Origin: Cheilinus undulatus
Lineage: Eukaryota; Chordata; Actinopteri; Labriformes; Labridae
Length of the DNA stretch: 64,000 nucleotides
Direction of reading: 5' to 3'
Assembly (NCBI RefSeq): GCF_018320785.1
Contig: NC_054873.1
Coordinates: 28,610,196 to 28,674,195, forward strand
The translations under genes and the position numbers were made by a program. The notes beneath the pieces are model-generated. The model did not search any database. It had not been told where the DNA came from and saw only the letters and a program-made list of their open reading frames with translations. Every line of letters starts with the position of its first letter. The stretch's first letter is position 1. Below are positions 14,501 to 31,311 of the stretch, in pieces.

Positions 14501-17500
14501 CTCGGGGATCAGTCTTCAGACCCATTTTATTCCTCAAAGATATGCTGCCACAAGGAAAAGCATTTAGTGAACTGCAATATCTCATTTCTTCTAACCTTGC
14601 AAAGCAGATGGATTTGGGATTTGCTAGATTCTATGTATGTTATCAGGCAGATTTATCCTGCACCAAGCTCTAATCTGAAACAACTGCACCTGGTCTGAGA
14701 ATGGATTGGACCAATCAATGTAATTTGATTTAATTTGGTGGTATCTACCTAATTTTGTCTTGTCACATCTCATGCAATAGATATGTGAAACCGTCCATCT
14801 GGCTTGTCAGGTTATATTTCTTCCATGCGGTCAACATCTAGTTCTATCTTCATTGCTGTATATATTTTATCAATTATTTTTTATTTTTATTTTGTATTAC
14901 CTTTATATGTCTCTAAAATGCACTATCTAAATAAATCTTGTTAGCTTGCTTTCATATATGTGCGTTATATGGGCAGCAGAGGTGCAACCTGTTTTGTTTT
15001 ATTTTTCTATTTCTGCTGGTCTCAGGCTTAGTATTATCTGGAAAAATGCTGACTCCCTCTATCTGCTGGTTTGGTGAAGCCATAATTTTCCTCCTATGTT
15101 GCTCAACCATAGTTCCTACAGGAGATTTTATATCCCATGTAATTAGCTGGTTTGACACTACTTGTAATAAATTCCTGGTTAAAAGTAGGCCATCAAATGG
15201 GGGATGAAATCTCTGTTATTCTATATCTAAACAACAGAAGAGTAGAGGATGGTTAGCAAGCATGTTTGAGCCCAATACAAGCTCAGCAAAAAAGAGCCAT
15301 TTGAATTTGGTCCAGTTGACTTAACACTGCTTATTAAAACAGAGCTATGTACCAGTGAAGCAGTAAAGAACATTGGTCGATTCATTTAGTCTGGGCTTTA
15401 TGAATCCTACCACTGGTATTCTTCATCTTCCTCCTGCCATCCTCACAGACCTTCATGTGACAGTTTAAAAGGCAAGAGCCAATTATGCCCCTGGTGGGAA
15501 TGCATTATGAATCTGTGTGCTGAACCCTCAGTGGATAAGGCCTCCAAATAAAACTGTGTGGTACTTTTGTCTGGAGGAGAAAAGTGGAAGTAATTGTGGC
15601 TGTGATGTCATGGGACATGCTTTTTATAAAAATTCTGCAGACCTTTTCAAATGGGATGTGTTTAAATCTACGAGGTAAAACATCACTCAGGATGGAGAGA
15701 CTGAGCATTTCATGGCCCATTAACTTTTATAACCTCACACAATGTGATGTCATGCAATCAGATCAGGGTTGATGATAGTTAAAAATCAATTCTGTCCTCT
15801 GAGAGTGTATTGATCAGGTGTTTCGGGAACACGTGAGCAGTGGGGGCCGTGTTTGTCGGAGTGCCCTTATAGCTGAATCTGAACATGCAAATAAAAGGGA
15901 AAAGATAGTCACCACAACTTAAAAGAACATGTAAAAACAAGAAGATCCATATGTGTTTCCAAGTTATGCCAAAAGACTTTGATCATCCTAATGTAAAGAT
16001 TTGTTCTTACCTTTAATTCTGGCATGTTGACTATTAAGGCTAAAGGCAGTTTACAATCAGGTTCATTTGTGTAGTCCATCGGTACAAGATGAGGAGCCAA
16101 CTCGTGGTATCTGCCATGCAACCTAGAATGAAAAAAAAACAAGGTTTACTTGCCTTTGTTCTAGCTTAGTACCAACTTATTCTGTGAGCTGACATTCTCT
16201 CCTGAACTTTCTAAAACACTGATGTAATAAACATTTTATTAAGTTAGACTGTTTTACATGACTGTACCTAGAAAGTTGCACAGAGAGGACCATAAAGGTT
16301 GGCAAAGATGGGGGCCTCCAAATGATCAAAACCACCCTGATTTGTTAATCTCCCCTTTCAGACTCTTTTATAGCACTTTGAAAACCCTCATTTTTAAAAT
16401 AACTCTTACAAGAATAATCTCACAAACAACAACAAGGCTGTATGAAAGTTGGAGCTTATCAATGGTCTTTCATTTGTCTTTTGAATAATCTTGTTAGGTG
16501 AGTTGGTTCTGGTTTTAGAGGACAAACTCTCTCAAATAACTTCAGATAAACTTGTCAAAATGATTGCATTTCATCCCTTCACAGCACAAATGATGAATGG
16601 GTAAACCTGCAGATTATATGTATCATGAACTCTATGAATGTGCTTAACTACAGCTTCTGCCATTTTGATTAATTTCAGCAGAACCACTTCGTTGTTGTTA
16701 TGTAACTGTTCTGTTATTGTAGCAGCTGGAGATAGAAACAAGGAATGTTTTATGAAGGTAATAAAGCATGGGACCCAATTACGCCCTCTGGTGATTGTCA
16801 ATTTTGTTTCCAGTTCAATGAAAGCCTTTGAAGATAATTGAGTTTCTCAAGGGAGGAACAAGTACATGTGGAATATCTGTTTGGAAGAAAAAGGGAGGGG
16901 GGAACTAACAATTATACAAGACACACTAATGAGAAAACTGTCTCAAGGACAATGTGAACAAACAGAGAGAATTTTGAAAACAGAAACTTAGAAATAAGAA
17001 CAAATAATTCTGCTGAAAAAATGTGATAAATGGTTTGTTTTTAAACAGCTTTCAAAGTTAAATCTTCAAATTCCTTTACTTCAAATATTTAGAATCCCTG
17101 ACAGAAGACATTATTACTCTCTGACAGAAAGTCACAAATGAGTTTAATTTACGCCAGTTCACAAGAGGATGAGCGACAGGAAGAAAGAAATAATGCTATC
17201 AAGTGAGTCATTATACCTCATGCTATCACCAAGCCATTGATTTTTTATTAAGTGTTAGGGTTACGCATGTTTGAGGAGGAAGCAATGTGATACCGAGCTG
17301 GTTGGCACTGAAACAACACCACAGTCAAAAGGTCAACATGACTTTCAACGGTTTAGGTAACATATTGCTACAGAACAGAAACGTATAGATTTCCACATTG
17401 TCAGGTGTGAGGCCTTCTATAGAGAGGCGTGTGCCTTTCCAAATCATTTCCAATCAACTTGAATTAACACAAGTGGACTCCAATCAAGGTGTAGAAACAT

Positions 17501-19305
17501 CTCAGCAAAGATCAAGGAAACTGAAGGAACTTGCACTAAATTTGAAGCATTTTTGCAAAGGGTCTGAATACTGATGTCAATGTGATATTTCAGGTTTTTA
17601 TTTTCATTTCTTAACAAAAGTATTGTAAAATGCTGTTTTCACACAGTCATGCTGGGATACTGAGTGTAGAGTAATAAGAATAAAGATGTTTTTTGCTACA
17701 GAAAATAACTTTAGGGCATTTTTGTAAATTATTGTTACGTAAATAAGATTAAGATTAAAACAGGTGGTTTATATGTGATATACATGGCAAATATGTTGAC
17801 AGTGCATAAGTATCAAGAGTTGATTAAAGTCTTACCGTAGAATTTCTTTGCGGGTGAAAAATGTACAGTCCTACAATGAGAAAAGAGGCATGTTAGAAAA
17901 CAGAAATGAAAAACATATAAGATAAAAATCTCCAGTTCTGTAGCTGTTTCATGTACAAAGAAAATAGATTTATCTTCTTTAAAAGGCCTTAATCCACTCT
18001 ATATTACTCATCTATGAATCATATAAAAAATCCATAATGGTCCCTGTGAGGCCATGTGAGCAATCATCACTGGGAACGCATGTTGAGGTGTCTGGTGTCC
18101 CTTAAACGCTGAAGTGTGTGAGTATTGTCACCTGCCACTTTGCAATGGTGACGACAAAGCAGGGGAACATGATCTGCTGGTGTCTGACATGCAAGTGCTG
18201 GCACGCATATTATCCAACAGCCCCACTGCAGGCACTTTAATTTACATTTTCCCTTGTATCCATTCAGTCAGGGATATTTTGCAGAGTGAGAGGTAGAAGG
18301 AAGCCAGTTGAGCTCTGGAGAAAAGGTTTTTAACACAATGGTCTATGAACTCAATTCAGTGCATCCTCTAAACTCAAAGCAGGCCAAAAGAAGATGTCTG
18401 GATCAGTGAATTCATCATGTTAGACTAGAATAAAAGTAAAAACAGTATGGAGTATCACATCTTAAATATTTAATCCTGGAAAGAACACAGTTATTTTAGG
18501 TGGAAGAGGGAAAACAGTCACTGAGGCAAACAGAGGGAAGCAGTATTCTTAAGGGAGCTTTTAAAGAGTTGCAGGAGTAACTAGAGAGGCTCTCAAGAAC
18601 TAAACAGTCTCCTGAGAGTAGAGTTTCACGCTATATCGCACTGGCTTGGCATCAATTATTTAAGTCCACATTGAATCACATGATAAACCTGTGCACATGG
18701 AGACATATCTAAACAGAAAAAAATGTAAAGGATTTTTGTTACAGGGAACTGTTGGCCAGATATGCATATAAGCTGCTGAAGCTCCTGTTAGCAATGAAAT
18801 CAAAATTCTCATCTACTCACGCTATAAAACAACAAAGTCATAACTAGCCACGCTGAAGGAAACTGATGATTGCTTGTCATTACCCTCAAATATGTTTGCT
18901 TCATTCTGATTTGATCAAAATGATAAGCAGTTTTGTGTTTCCTGTTTTCTATTTATAAAAAGATACCCGTGACTCCAGCAATGATAAGTTAATGTTTGGG
19001 AATTAAATTGAGGAGTGTGATATACACAAAGAATTTTGATAAAAGTTAATGGAGATATAAAAGCACTTAGGCCTTAGATATTGAATGTGTGCACATTACA
19101 CAGTAGTACGCTTCCACGCCTCTTTACACCACTTTAACCTGAATTCATAAAGATCACCTTTTATAATGACTTCAAAGAAAATATTAATCCTTAAACTTTA
19201 CCATGGTCTTAGTGACTCGACATGCTCAAGATAACACGTGTAATGCATGCTTACCTGGTAGGCATCAAGTTGCTCGTCGGTAAATATTGTTTGTTTATTT
19301 CCCAT
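11549..19305 (-). CDS. cib2: Calcium and integrin-binding family member 2
   Basis: This is an EF-hand protein that binds calcium and integrin tails and acts with TMC channels in hair-cell mechanotransduction; human CIB2 mutations cause deafness. Minus-strand exons in coding order are 19255-19305, 17836-17870, 16011-16122, 13490-13637, 13179-13374 and 11549-11570, totalling 564 bases for 187 residues, exactly the human length. The start MGNKQTIFT keeps the glycine 2 used for N-myristoylation. The last two EF-hands keep their loops, [14 protein letters not shown] and [14 protein letters not shown]. The final 22-base exon encodes STFHIRI, identical to the human end. All splice sites are GT-AG. 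Introns hold a Rex3-like LINE, a Tc1 remnant and an inverted-repeat element. Its start lies 1.1 kb from that of lrrc61 on the other strand. Confidence 0.96.
11785..12980. mobile_element. Possible non-autonomous DNA element with inverted ends
   Basis: GGGTTGTATAATATAAGGTAC at 11787-11807 is repeated in inverted form at 12961-12980 as CCAAGTACCTTATACAACCC. The blocks are ~1.2 kb apart in the last cib2 intron. Flanking and inner sequence around both (for example CCCTTTAAG) is also similar. I know this GGGTTGTATAAGGTACTT motif as a frequent fish repeat, but I cannot assign a superfamily, and no transposase is visible inside. Exact ends and a target duplication were not found. Confidence 0.4.
13741..14397 (+). 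mobile_element. 3' fragment of an RTE-type LINE, probably Rex3
   Basis: The plus strand carries the last part of a fish RTE/Rex3 reverse-transcriptase ORF, including segments reading [27 protein letters not shown] and, at the very end, RRKWMDG. It stops in ATGGATGGATGGA, the short tandem tail typical of Rex3. The 5' side is missing and the frame is broken in several places. It lies in cib2 intron 3, antisense to cib2. Confidence 0.65.
17400..17700. mobile_element. Tc1-like remnant in cib2 intron 1
   Basis: The stretch resembles the transposase-free flanks of the widespread fish Tc1 family: GTGTGCCTTTCCAAATCATT, then AAGTGGACTCCAATCAAGG, then GCAAAGGGTCTGAATACT followed by TGATATTTCAGGTTTTT. 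In the full element the first two lie near one end and the last at the other, so this copy has lost its middle. The borders are approximate. Confidence 0.55.
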
Positions 19306-20418
19306 CTTAATCAGACCATTGGTCGATCCTGCACATTCTCGACACTGAACGTCCGAAGCCCTTTTTCAATGAAAGGCATTTAGTGGGTCCGTGGAGACAT
19401 GAGTCCCCGCACAGGAGGCTGAAAAGTCTCAAAAAAGGTCGTTGTAATCCTTATAGAAGAAGTCTGCCATGACTGTGAAGAGTAGAAGAAACGTGAAAAA
19501 TAAAAAAGAAAAGTAGAAGATCAGGGTCCTGTTGAGCTGGAGCCAGCTGAGGTTGTCTGCGGAGACCAAGAACTGCAAACTGATCTGCGTCTGCCGAGGC
19601 ACCCAGATACTGTTCACAGGGGGACGACGAACTAATGGGACCTAAGGTAGCTACACAAATACATAGATCAATGTGAGCTACACCACACTGTCAATCAAAA
19701 CGCTGTTAACGAGATTAATGTGCCTCTTAAACCACTTATAATAAAAAAATAAGAATATCAATATCATTGTTACTAATTTACAACAAAGAAAGAATTTAAT
19801 CATCTGCTCAAGATGGGTGAAACTGTCTTTAATTTTTTTTACATTATTTTGATTATAAATTTGATGGTGCAATCTAATCATAAAGACTACGTTTCAGTCT
19901 ACTGTTGCTATAAAATTTTCTTGCTCGCATTTTTTTCCCCGCACAACTAGGCTTACATAAATAAAAATCTAATCAAAAAATATTTTGTGGAGTTGTGACT
20001 ACTACTTTTTTTTAGTAATTTTAAGTGAGCTACTATAGCAAAGTCATATTGAGGACTATTTTCACTACTTTCTATGCAAAAACTCAACTTTTAATTGAAC
20101 CTGTTGCATGGACGCGACATAATTCAAACACTGGAGCATTTAGAGTCCAGCCATGCCTTCACCCCCTCCACCATCACAGCTGATTCCCCCCTCTTCTCTC
20201 TCCGTGGCCGGTCTGCAGAGAGACTAGAGTCCGTCTCCTCCACCTGCGTGCTGTTGCAGCACAGCAGTACAGTGAGCGTGTCCTGACTACACCCCAGGAC
20301 AGATGCCAATTTCACACTCTCATAAAACAACCACCTTCTTGCCTTTTCACCGCTAGGCTCAAAATCCTCGCTTTTTTATTGCGACAGGTAGATTTCCTAT
20401 TAACTAAAGTTGCTAACG
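19306..20418. promoter_or_regulatory. Head-to-head interval between cib2 and lrrc61
   Basis: The start codons of cib2 (-) and lrrc61 (+) are separated by 1,113 bases. The interval must hold both promoters unless unseen 5' exons lie elsewhere. I see no TATA box. An inverted CCAAT (ATTGG) at 19318-19322 is very close to the cib2 ATG and may be part of its leader. No coding sequence or clear repeat is present. Confidence 0.4.
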
Positions 20419-23400
20419 ATGGATTCTAAGCGAGATAAAGAGCAAGGTAAGTTGTATTGGATAGCTTGTTGCTACGTGGCTTTGCTAGCCATCATTAACG
20501 GCTAGTTCTAGCTAGCCGCGGCTTAAGCTAAGCTGTAGCTAACAACGTATCCTTCGTTGCACAACATTTTGCGTATGCCATCATCAGTGGAGTAAAATGA
20601 ATAATTACCATTTCATTAAATAATCCACTCCGCTTTCATCCGCCTGAATCATCCTCATGAAATGACTCCGCCTTAACATCCCCACTTCCAGACAGCAGCA
20701 TACATAAGCTAACATTATTTACTGGTGGCTAGCTAAGCTAGGCTAAACACCGTCACCTTTATCCTGCAGGTGTAAACAAATGAACGACGTGTGTGGTGGC
20801 CCTACTTGTCATTGTCTTGATCATTATCCCCATGTTTAAATGATGTAGTGGTGACCTTCCTTTCACTCTGTGTGCAAATGACGTTTAAAGTAAATATAAA
20901 ACTCGTTTCATTGTAGGTCTTCTGTTGTGACAGGATAAAAAGAGAAAAAACAGAGCCCAGCATCATTATTTCTAGTTAACCTGATGAGTCCTCTCACTCT
21001 GTGACGCTGTGGTCCTCAGGGAGTCAGTGGTTCATTTGTGCAGGCTCATGAAAGAGTATTCATGTGGAGTAGTCTGATTTCGGTACTGATCCTGCCTTAG
21101 GTAATAAAACCAAATATAACTTCCTCAGTTGTTATTCATGCATGCAGCTGGCGAGTTTACACCGTCACAGACAACGCACTGAACAGCTCATCATCGCGTG
21201 TGTGACCCTGTCCTCTGGAGATGGCAGAGAAAAAGCTCAGCGTGCGGCTGCCAGATATTAATAGTCACGGTCTGCTTAGTATTTCCTATTTACAGATGAT
21301 TGCATGGGTAATTTGATTGCTTCACCGTAACCAAAAGAGACACAATGCTTCCAGCATTTGGCTTTTGCAGCTCTGACTCACAAATAAGGAGTCTGTGACT
21401 GTGTTGCCTTAGACGGAGTAGAAAGTGAATGTGCCTTGTAATACTGCAGTCTTACTTCTCCCGTTGTTTCAGATGCAGACGTAGAGAAGATAACAGCTGT
21501 GCTGCTCAAGTCGCGAACAGGGGAGTTCGACTTGGAGTCGATATTGTTTCTTAAACTGAGAGGTCTTGGTAAGATGTCCTTAATGTGTGGCTGTATAAAT
21601 TTGAATCCCTTATGTTTTAGATCATTTTGAAGCTTACGTGTTTTTCTTTCAGGAATACATGACCTTGGATGCATCGGGGAGTGTGTAAACCTAGAAAGAC
21701 TGGACCTCTCTGGAAATAACGTGTCTAATATTGCTCCTCTGGCATCACTTCGACTTCTCTCTGTACTCAATTTATCTGCCAACAGAATTTCCAATATAGG
21801 TAAGATCTCATGAGCAAAGTATTCTTTTAGTTTACTTATCTCACAGTTTTCTTATCTGGTCTCCCTTACTAAAATGTTGTATTTGTAATTTTAGAGCCCC
21901 TGCGCAGTTGTGAGTGTTTACAGAACTTAAATCTGGCTGGCAATATCATCTCTAGGTATCCTTTTATCACTTTAAACTATCTAAAACATGTACCAGCAGT
22001 TAGTGTATAAGAACTGATTTCTAAATGTGATGTTATAAATGATCATGCATTGCTGGATGTTTTTCAACAGCGTTGAGAACCTTCACTGCCTTCAGTCTTT
22101 GAAAAAGCTAGAAAATATACGTTTCAAAGACAACACTTACAATTACTCCAATCCAGGTATGTTGTGACTTTTTGAAAGCAATCTATTGATAGAAAATTCT
22201 TAGTTGAATTTTAAACATTTCTTCACTGTTTGTCAGTGTGCAGGAACTCATCGTTCAGAAACGTAATTCTTGAGATGTTTCCAAACATCAAGGTGCTAGA
22301 TGGTAAGATTTAAGCACGTTTTAATTCGTTTGGATTACACCAATGCTCCTGCTAATTTCAAACTGCTTGCCTAAGTATTTCATTTGATTTATTGTTTTGA
22401 TCTTATTTTATTTTCTAAAACAGTATTTTTGAACATACCCAATATTAGATTAAAGTTTAAACTGGTCGTGGTCCTAAAATGACCAGCATGTGCATGACAG
22501 CATTGACACTTTGCATGCAGCACATACAAATATGACAGTAAAAAAGACTCTGCCTGAGGTTTCTTTGTAAGCTCTATTTAGATATAGGATGAATTCAGTC
22601 TAGTTTTCAACTATTTTTAATTTTTTGGGGCAGTTAATTCTGGAGTTTCTGTGGATTCAGAATAGGAGACAGGAGTGGTAGAAGTCAATGCATGTACATA
22701 TTATTTCCGGAGTTTCAACATGTGACAACCCTGATGCAGAAATTTTAATTGAGAATGATGTTAAAACTAAATTAGTTACAGTAAATGCAACTTCTCATAC
22801 AGGTTACAGCTTTACTAAAAACCAATATGTATCTGATTTATGCTAACATATAAAAGTAACCCAAATCAGAACAGAACAAAACAAAACAAACAAATAACTG
22901 CATATGAGAAAACATATTCAAGGCATTTTTAACTGCAGTCTTCTGTTGAATTCAGCCATCCAGATGTAGAGATCCAACAATTATGCTTAAAGGTCGTTAT
23001 GACAGCAATTTTTGCCTTGTTAAACAGAACAAAACGGCACCGGCATATTTCTGCCCCAGTGCGTTATTTTAGACACCGCTGCAAAAGAAGCGTGAAATGT
23101 AAACAAGTGCTTAAGCGTCACACTCCTACTCACAGAGCCCTGTTGTGTCCCGCAGGCTCCCTGGTTTACACAGACAAATTGTGCTGTATTGTGACCCCTT
23201 TTCTTGGGTTTGCAGAATCACTTGCCCAACCATTTCCCCTTTGCACAGCTTAATAACACTGTTTGGCAGAATCATAAAGCAGAAATTCCCCTTGGCTGTA
23301 TGAAAGGACTTATTATGTTAAAGGTAACCCTGAAGTGTGATCTGATATTTAAATGTTTGTGTAAATTGCAGGTGAAAGAGTTGTTGGACGTGGCAGTGAC

Positions 23401-23872
23401 TTGTACCAACTATGCAAAGACATTGATGAAACCATCAAAGGTACATTTGCTTACTGGTGTGCTTTTCTGTCATTATTTGTGATGTTCCTAAACAAGTGAA
23501 GTGTGTCTTACTATTGGCCCACTGTATTTGTCTTTCTGTGAATGTTTAGCTGGATTATACAAGAATGGACAGCTTGTTGAACACACTGATTGCAAACCTT
23601 GGGTGGAGGATAGTTACTGGGAGATAAAGCGATCAAACAATGCCATTATTGATGAAGCCTACAAACAGTTTGACGGTAAGATCCCAGACTATAATTGAAA
23701 TATTGCTTGTAAACTTGGTAGTTGCAAACTCACCTCTGTTGTCGTGTGCATTTCTATTTCCTCAGATGTCCTTCATGAATGCAGACTCCTCAACAACAGA
23801 GCTACCCATGTTATTTCACAAACTGAAAGGTCAATGAGCCTGAAGAAGCAGCCGAAACAGTACGCCATCTAA
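20419..23872 (+). CDS. lrrc61: Leucine-rich repeat-containing protein 61
   Basis: This is a small leucine-rich-repeat protein of poorly known function. Exons are 20419-20446, 21473-21568, 21653-21799, 21895-21955, 22071-22156, 22237-22302, 23372-23440, 23550-23675 and 23766-23872. They join in frame to 261 residues (human 259). After a short variable start comes LLKSRTGEF, then LKLRGLG, then LRR units LERLDLSGNNVSNI, LSVLNLSANRISNI and LQNLNLAGNIIS. After those come a cap (FPNIKVLDG), GERVVGRGSDLYQLC and PWVEDSYWE, all with close matches in human LRRC61. Several of the small exons carry single LRR units. It sits between cib2 and idh3a, where human has no LRRC61; human LRRC61 is on chromosome 7. 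Orthology rests on remembered similarity. Confidence 0.88.
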
Positions 23873-25260
23873 GTGGGAACATATGGACATTTGTGTGCAA
23901 CGTTTAGCAACTTTTGTTGTATAATGACCCATGCCTAATGTACCATAGGTTTTTCAAATTGCTAAGCTATATCCAAATGCTTGATAAGTATCATTACCAG
24001 ACGCACATGCTTTGTGCTGCAGTGTGAGGCATTAGTTGACTCTCTGTCACATCCTATGCATTGGTTTACAATGATACATGTAAGTGGTTTGGAAACCTCT
24101 GTCCATACTGACACCCTTCAGTTTGGTTGAAAGATGTCTTGCACAGTGTGCATTTTGAAGCCTGCATTTATGCTGTGAGCTATGCTGCTAAGGAACTTCT
24201 GTAAGTAATTAAGAGCTTTTCCATTTTGCATTGCTGGATAACTTTTGGGAGTTAATGTGTCCCATGCTGTATGCTTTCTTTGTAAGTTGTACTTTTGCAA
24301 TCAAATGATTGTTTTGAGCTATTTTTACCTGTTTTATATCATAAAGTTTATTATGTGTAAAATCATATACACACAGTCTTTTTGTACTGAGTCTGTCATG
24401 GTCAAATTTGTTGACTCTTGAGAGTAGTTCACTTGCGCCACCTGCTGCTTGAAATAGTACCTAGATCTTGGTTCATGTTTGTTTAATGTAACTGGAGCTT
24501 TTGGGACATTAGTACCACGTTTTTTTCCACTAGTATATTCATGATTTTACAAGCCTTATGATGGGGGTTATTTTATTTTATTACACGTTTGAACAAAGAA
24601 AAAGGGAAAACAATACAACATTAAACAAGACATGCAATACATACAGAACATTATAAATTGGAAGTCATATTAATATACCCATACACTCAGGTAAACAGTC
24701 AAGATATTACAAATTATTACCATACAGTTAATCAGAGAAAAGTATTCAAACACGATATCATAATCAGATTTATTGGCCAAGAATGTGTCTGCAACAAGGA
24801 CTTTCTCTCCAGTTAGCTTTGCTCTCAGTTGACATAAACATTAAATAAAAGAAATAAACTAAAAAGGTTTGAAAAAAAAAGATTTTAATATGTACAAGCT
24901 CTTGTTAGGATATTTTTGAAATAGTATATACAAGTCTTTGTGCATTGACAGTATGACCGCAAGGTTTGCAAAGGGTGCAAGGATGCTGACTAGACATGAT
25001 CAGAAGTATAAATCATGTAAGGATGGTTGGCAGATTTCCAAAGGTATATAAGATAATTTAAGATGGCTCATTAGTGCGATGTACATATGGGACGAGGCGT
25101 ATTATAACAGAGAGCGCTCTATTATATGTTCAGTTATTTAGTTACGTTTTATTTCTTAAAGGGGAAAAATGTGAAGAACGGAAATCCGTTTAGTGATTCA
25201 GCCAGCTTGACTAGCTCTGAAGAGTGCCGTTTCTCCTGCATCGACCTTGGCTAGCAAAGG
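23873..25260. other. Intergenic region lrrc61-idh3a
   Basis: The first few hundred bases are probably the lrrc61 3' UTR, though no AATAAA was seen near the stop. Around 24770-24830 (TTTATTGGCCAAGAATGTGTC then CAACAAGGACTTTCTC) the sequence resembles a common fish LINE/SINE 3' end. The last ~120 bases before 25261 should hold the idh3a promoter. No gene was found. Confidence 0.4.
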
Positions 25261-29566
<4,306 letters not shown>

Positions 29567-31311
29567 CAAGATGCCAGAGCTAGGTGTTAGGGTTTTGATC
29601 TCTTGATTCCATCGTGTTATATTGGGTCTGCACATTTTAAAACAAAATAAGTATTTCAAAAAGACTCAGGAATTCAAGATCCTGAATGTTTTGTCTTCTT
29701 TCTGGACACTCCAAAGCACTATCGTACAATTATGGACCTAAGTCTATTGCAGAAGAGATGTGCATTTTATTCTTATAATGTCTGTGTTTGATATTGTTTA
29801 TTTATTGGCTGAATTAAGCCTCTCGTCTTATTTATTTGGCATTGTGATTGTAACATTAAATGCACATTCCATTAACCACCACAAGCACCAGCTGTCAAAA
29901 AGTCTTAGTTTTTGTGAATTAAAAAATGTCCCTAGGGCTTGAATCTCAAACTGACATTGCATGAAAGTTGCAGATGTTACTTGTTTGTTTCATGTCTTAC
30001 TGTTTAACGTGCAGATATGTATGTATACTGAAAAGAAAAAATATAAATACAGTGACATCAGACACACTTGCTTATTATTCTGCCTCTTGTGGACTTTTAA
30101 GGCCTCTCAGTTGCTTATGGTTTTAAAACAGAAAAAAAGAGTTGACTTGAAAAAGCTATCAATTGGGGGGGGACTTAAGTTGTAAGAAAAAAAAAAAAAT
30201 GAAGTCATGATGTTGGCATTACCGAATAGCAAGTATTTTTTACAACTTCAAACAAACTTGGCTTTCTCTTAATAAGGGATCAGATAATCCTTCATTTTTT
30301 ATTCATTCTGAAAACACAAGGTACAACTTAAATCAGTGCATGTCCACCAAAATGAATAGATACGGAAGCTTTGCATGACTTTTTAACGACATCTCAAATA
30401 TGACAAAGTTTTGGAGCTTTACTTTTGGACATATATGTCCATCACAAAATAATCATGGAATTATATATATTATAATATTTTCCTCCACAATTGATTTGCC
30501 AAGTGTTCCTAGCTTGCTTTCAAAAACAGAACAGTTATTACAATAATCATTCTATTTTTTATTTAGTTGGGCATTAGAGTTGGCTTCAATTTTTGAAATT
30601 TGTTTGATTCTTTTGTAAAATTTAAACTTCCCTTAAATCTCATCCAAAGACATGGTAAATGATCACAGACCTAAACTACAATTTTAAGGAGAAAGTCAAA
30701 TTTTTAAAACCGTACTCAAAGTAAATATGAATATTATGCATCCTTCCTTTTGGTTTGTAGATACTGCTAATGTTAATGCAAGTGTTGCCCACTGTACACA
30801 GGGTTGTTTATGAAGATACAGTTAAAAAAACCCATCATACTATATAAGGTATAATATCAAGAAAAATAAAGTGCACCCTTCTTATTTCTGTATTCTGATA
30901 TTAAAAAACGTTTTCAGGTCAAAAGCATTGAGAAGAGCTTCCTTTTCCCCTAATGAGCATGTCATTGCTCATAACATGTTGCTGCTGCTTCACTGCTTCC
31001 TTGATGGGAACAGGGTGGACATTGTGAATAAAGAGAGAGGACACCCTGACATTACAGCCGTGTGTTGCTCATTGCATTAATCAGGCTGCCGTATCTTCTG
31101 TCCAGAACAAGATGTGCTTAAATTTTTCATGTACAGAATGTGAGCTGGTGACCTTAAAACAACTTATCAGGCAGCTGTATCTGTTATTCTCACAGTGCTA
31201 TAATAGAAAGCAGCTTTGTGTATCTTCATCAGGCCTGTGGAATACAGCCATCCATCTCAAGCTTTTTGTGTCTTGTCCTGCCATTTGTGAGAACTGGTGG
31301 CATAATATATA
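29567..31311. other. idh3a 3' UTR and intergenic DNA
   Basis: The AT-rich sequence after the idh3a stop contains no further exon, RNA gene or clear element. A G-run near 30164-30172 and an A-run near 30186-30199 are simple sequence. Open frames here are short and look random. Confidence 0.5.
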
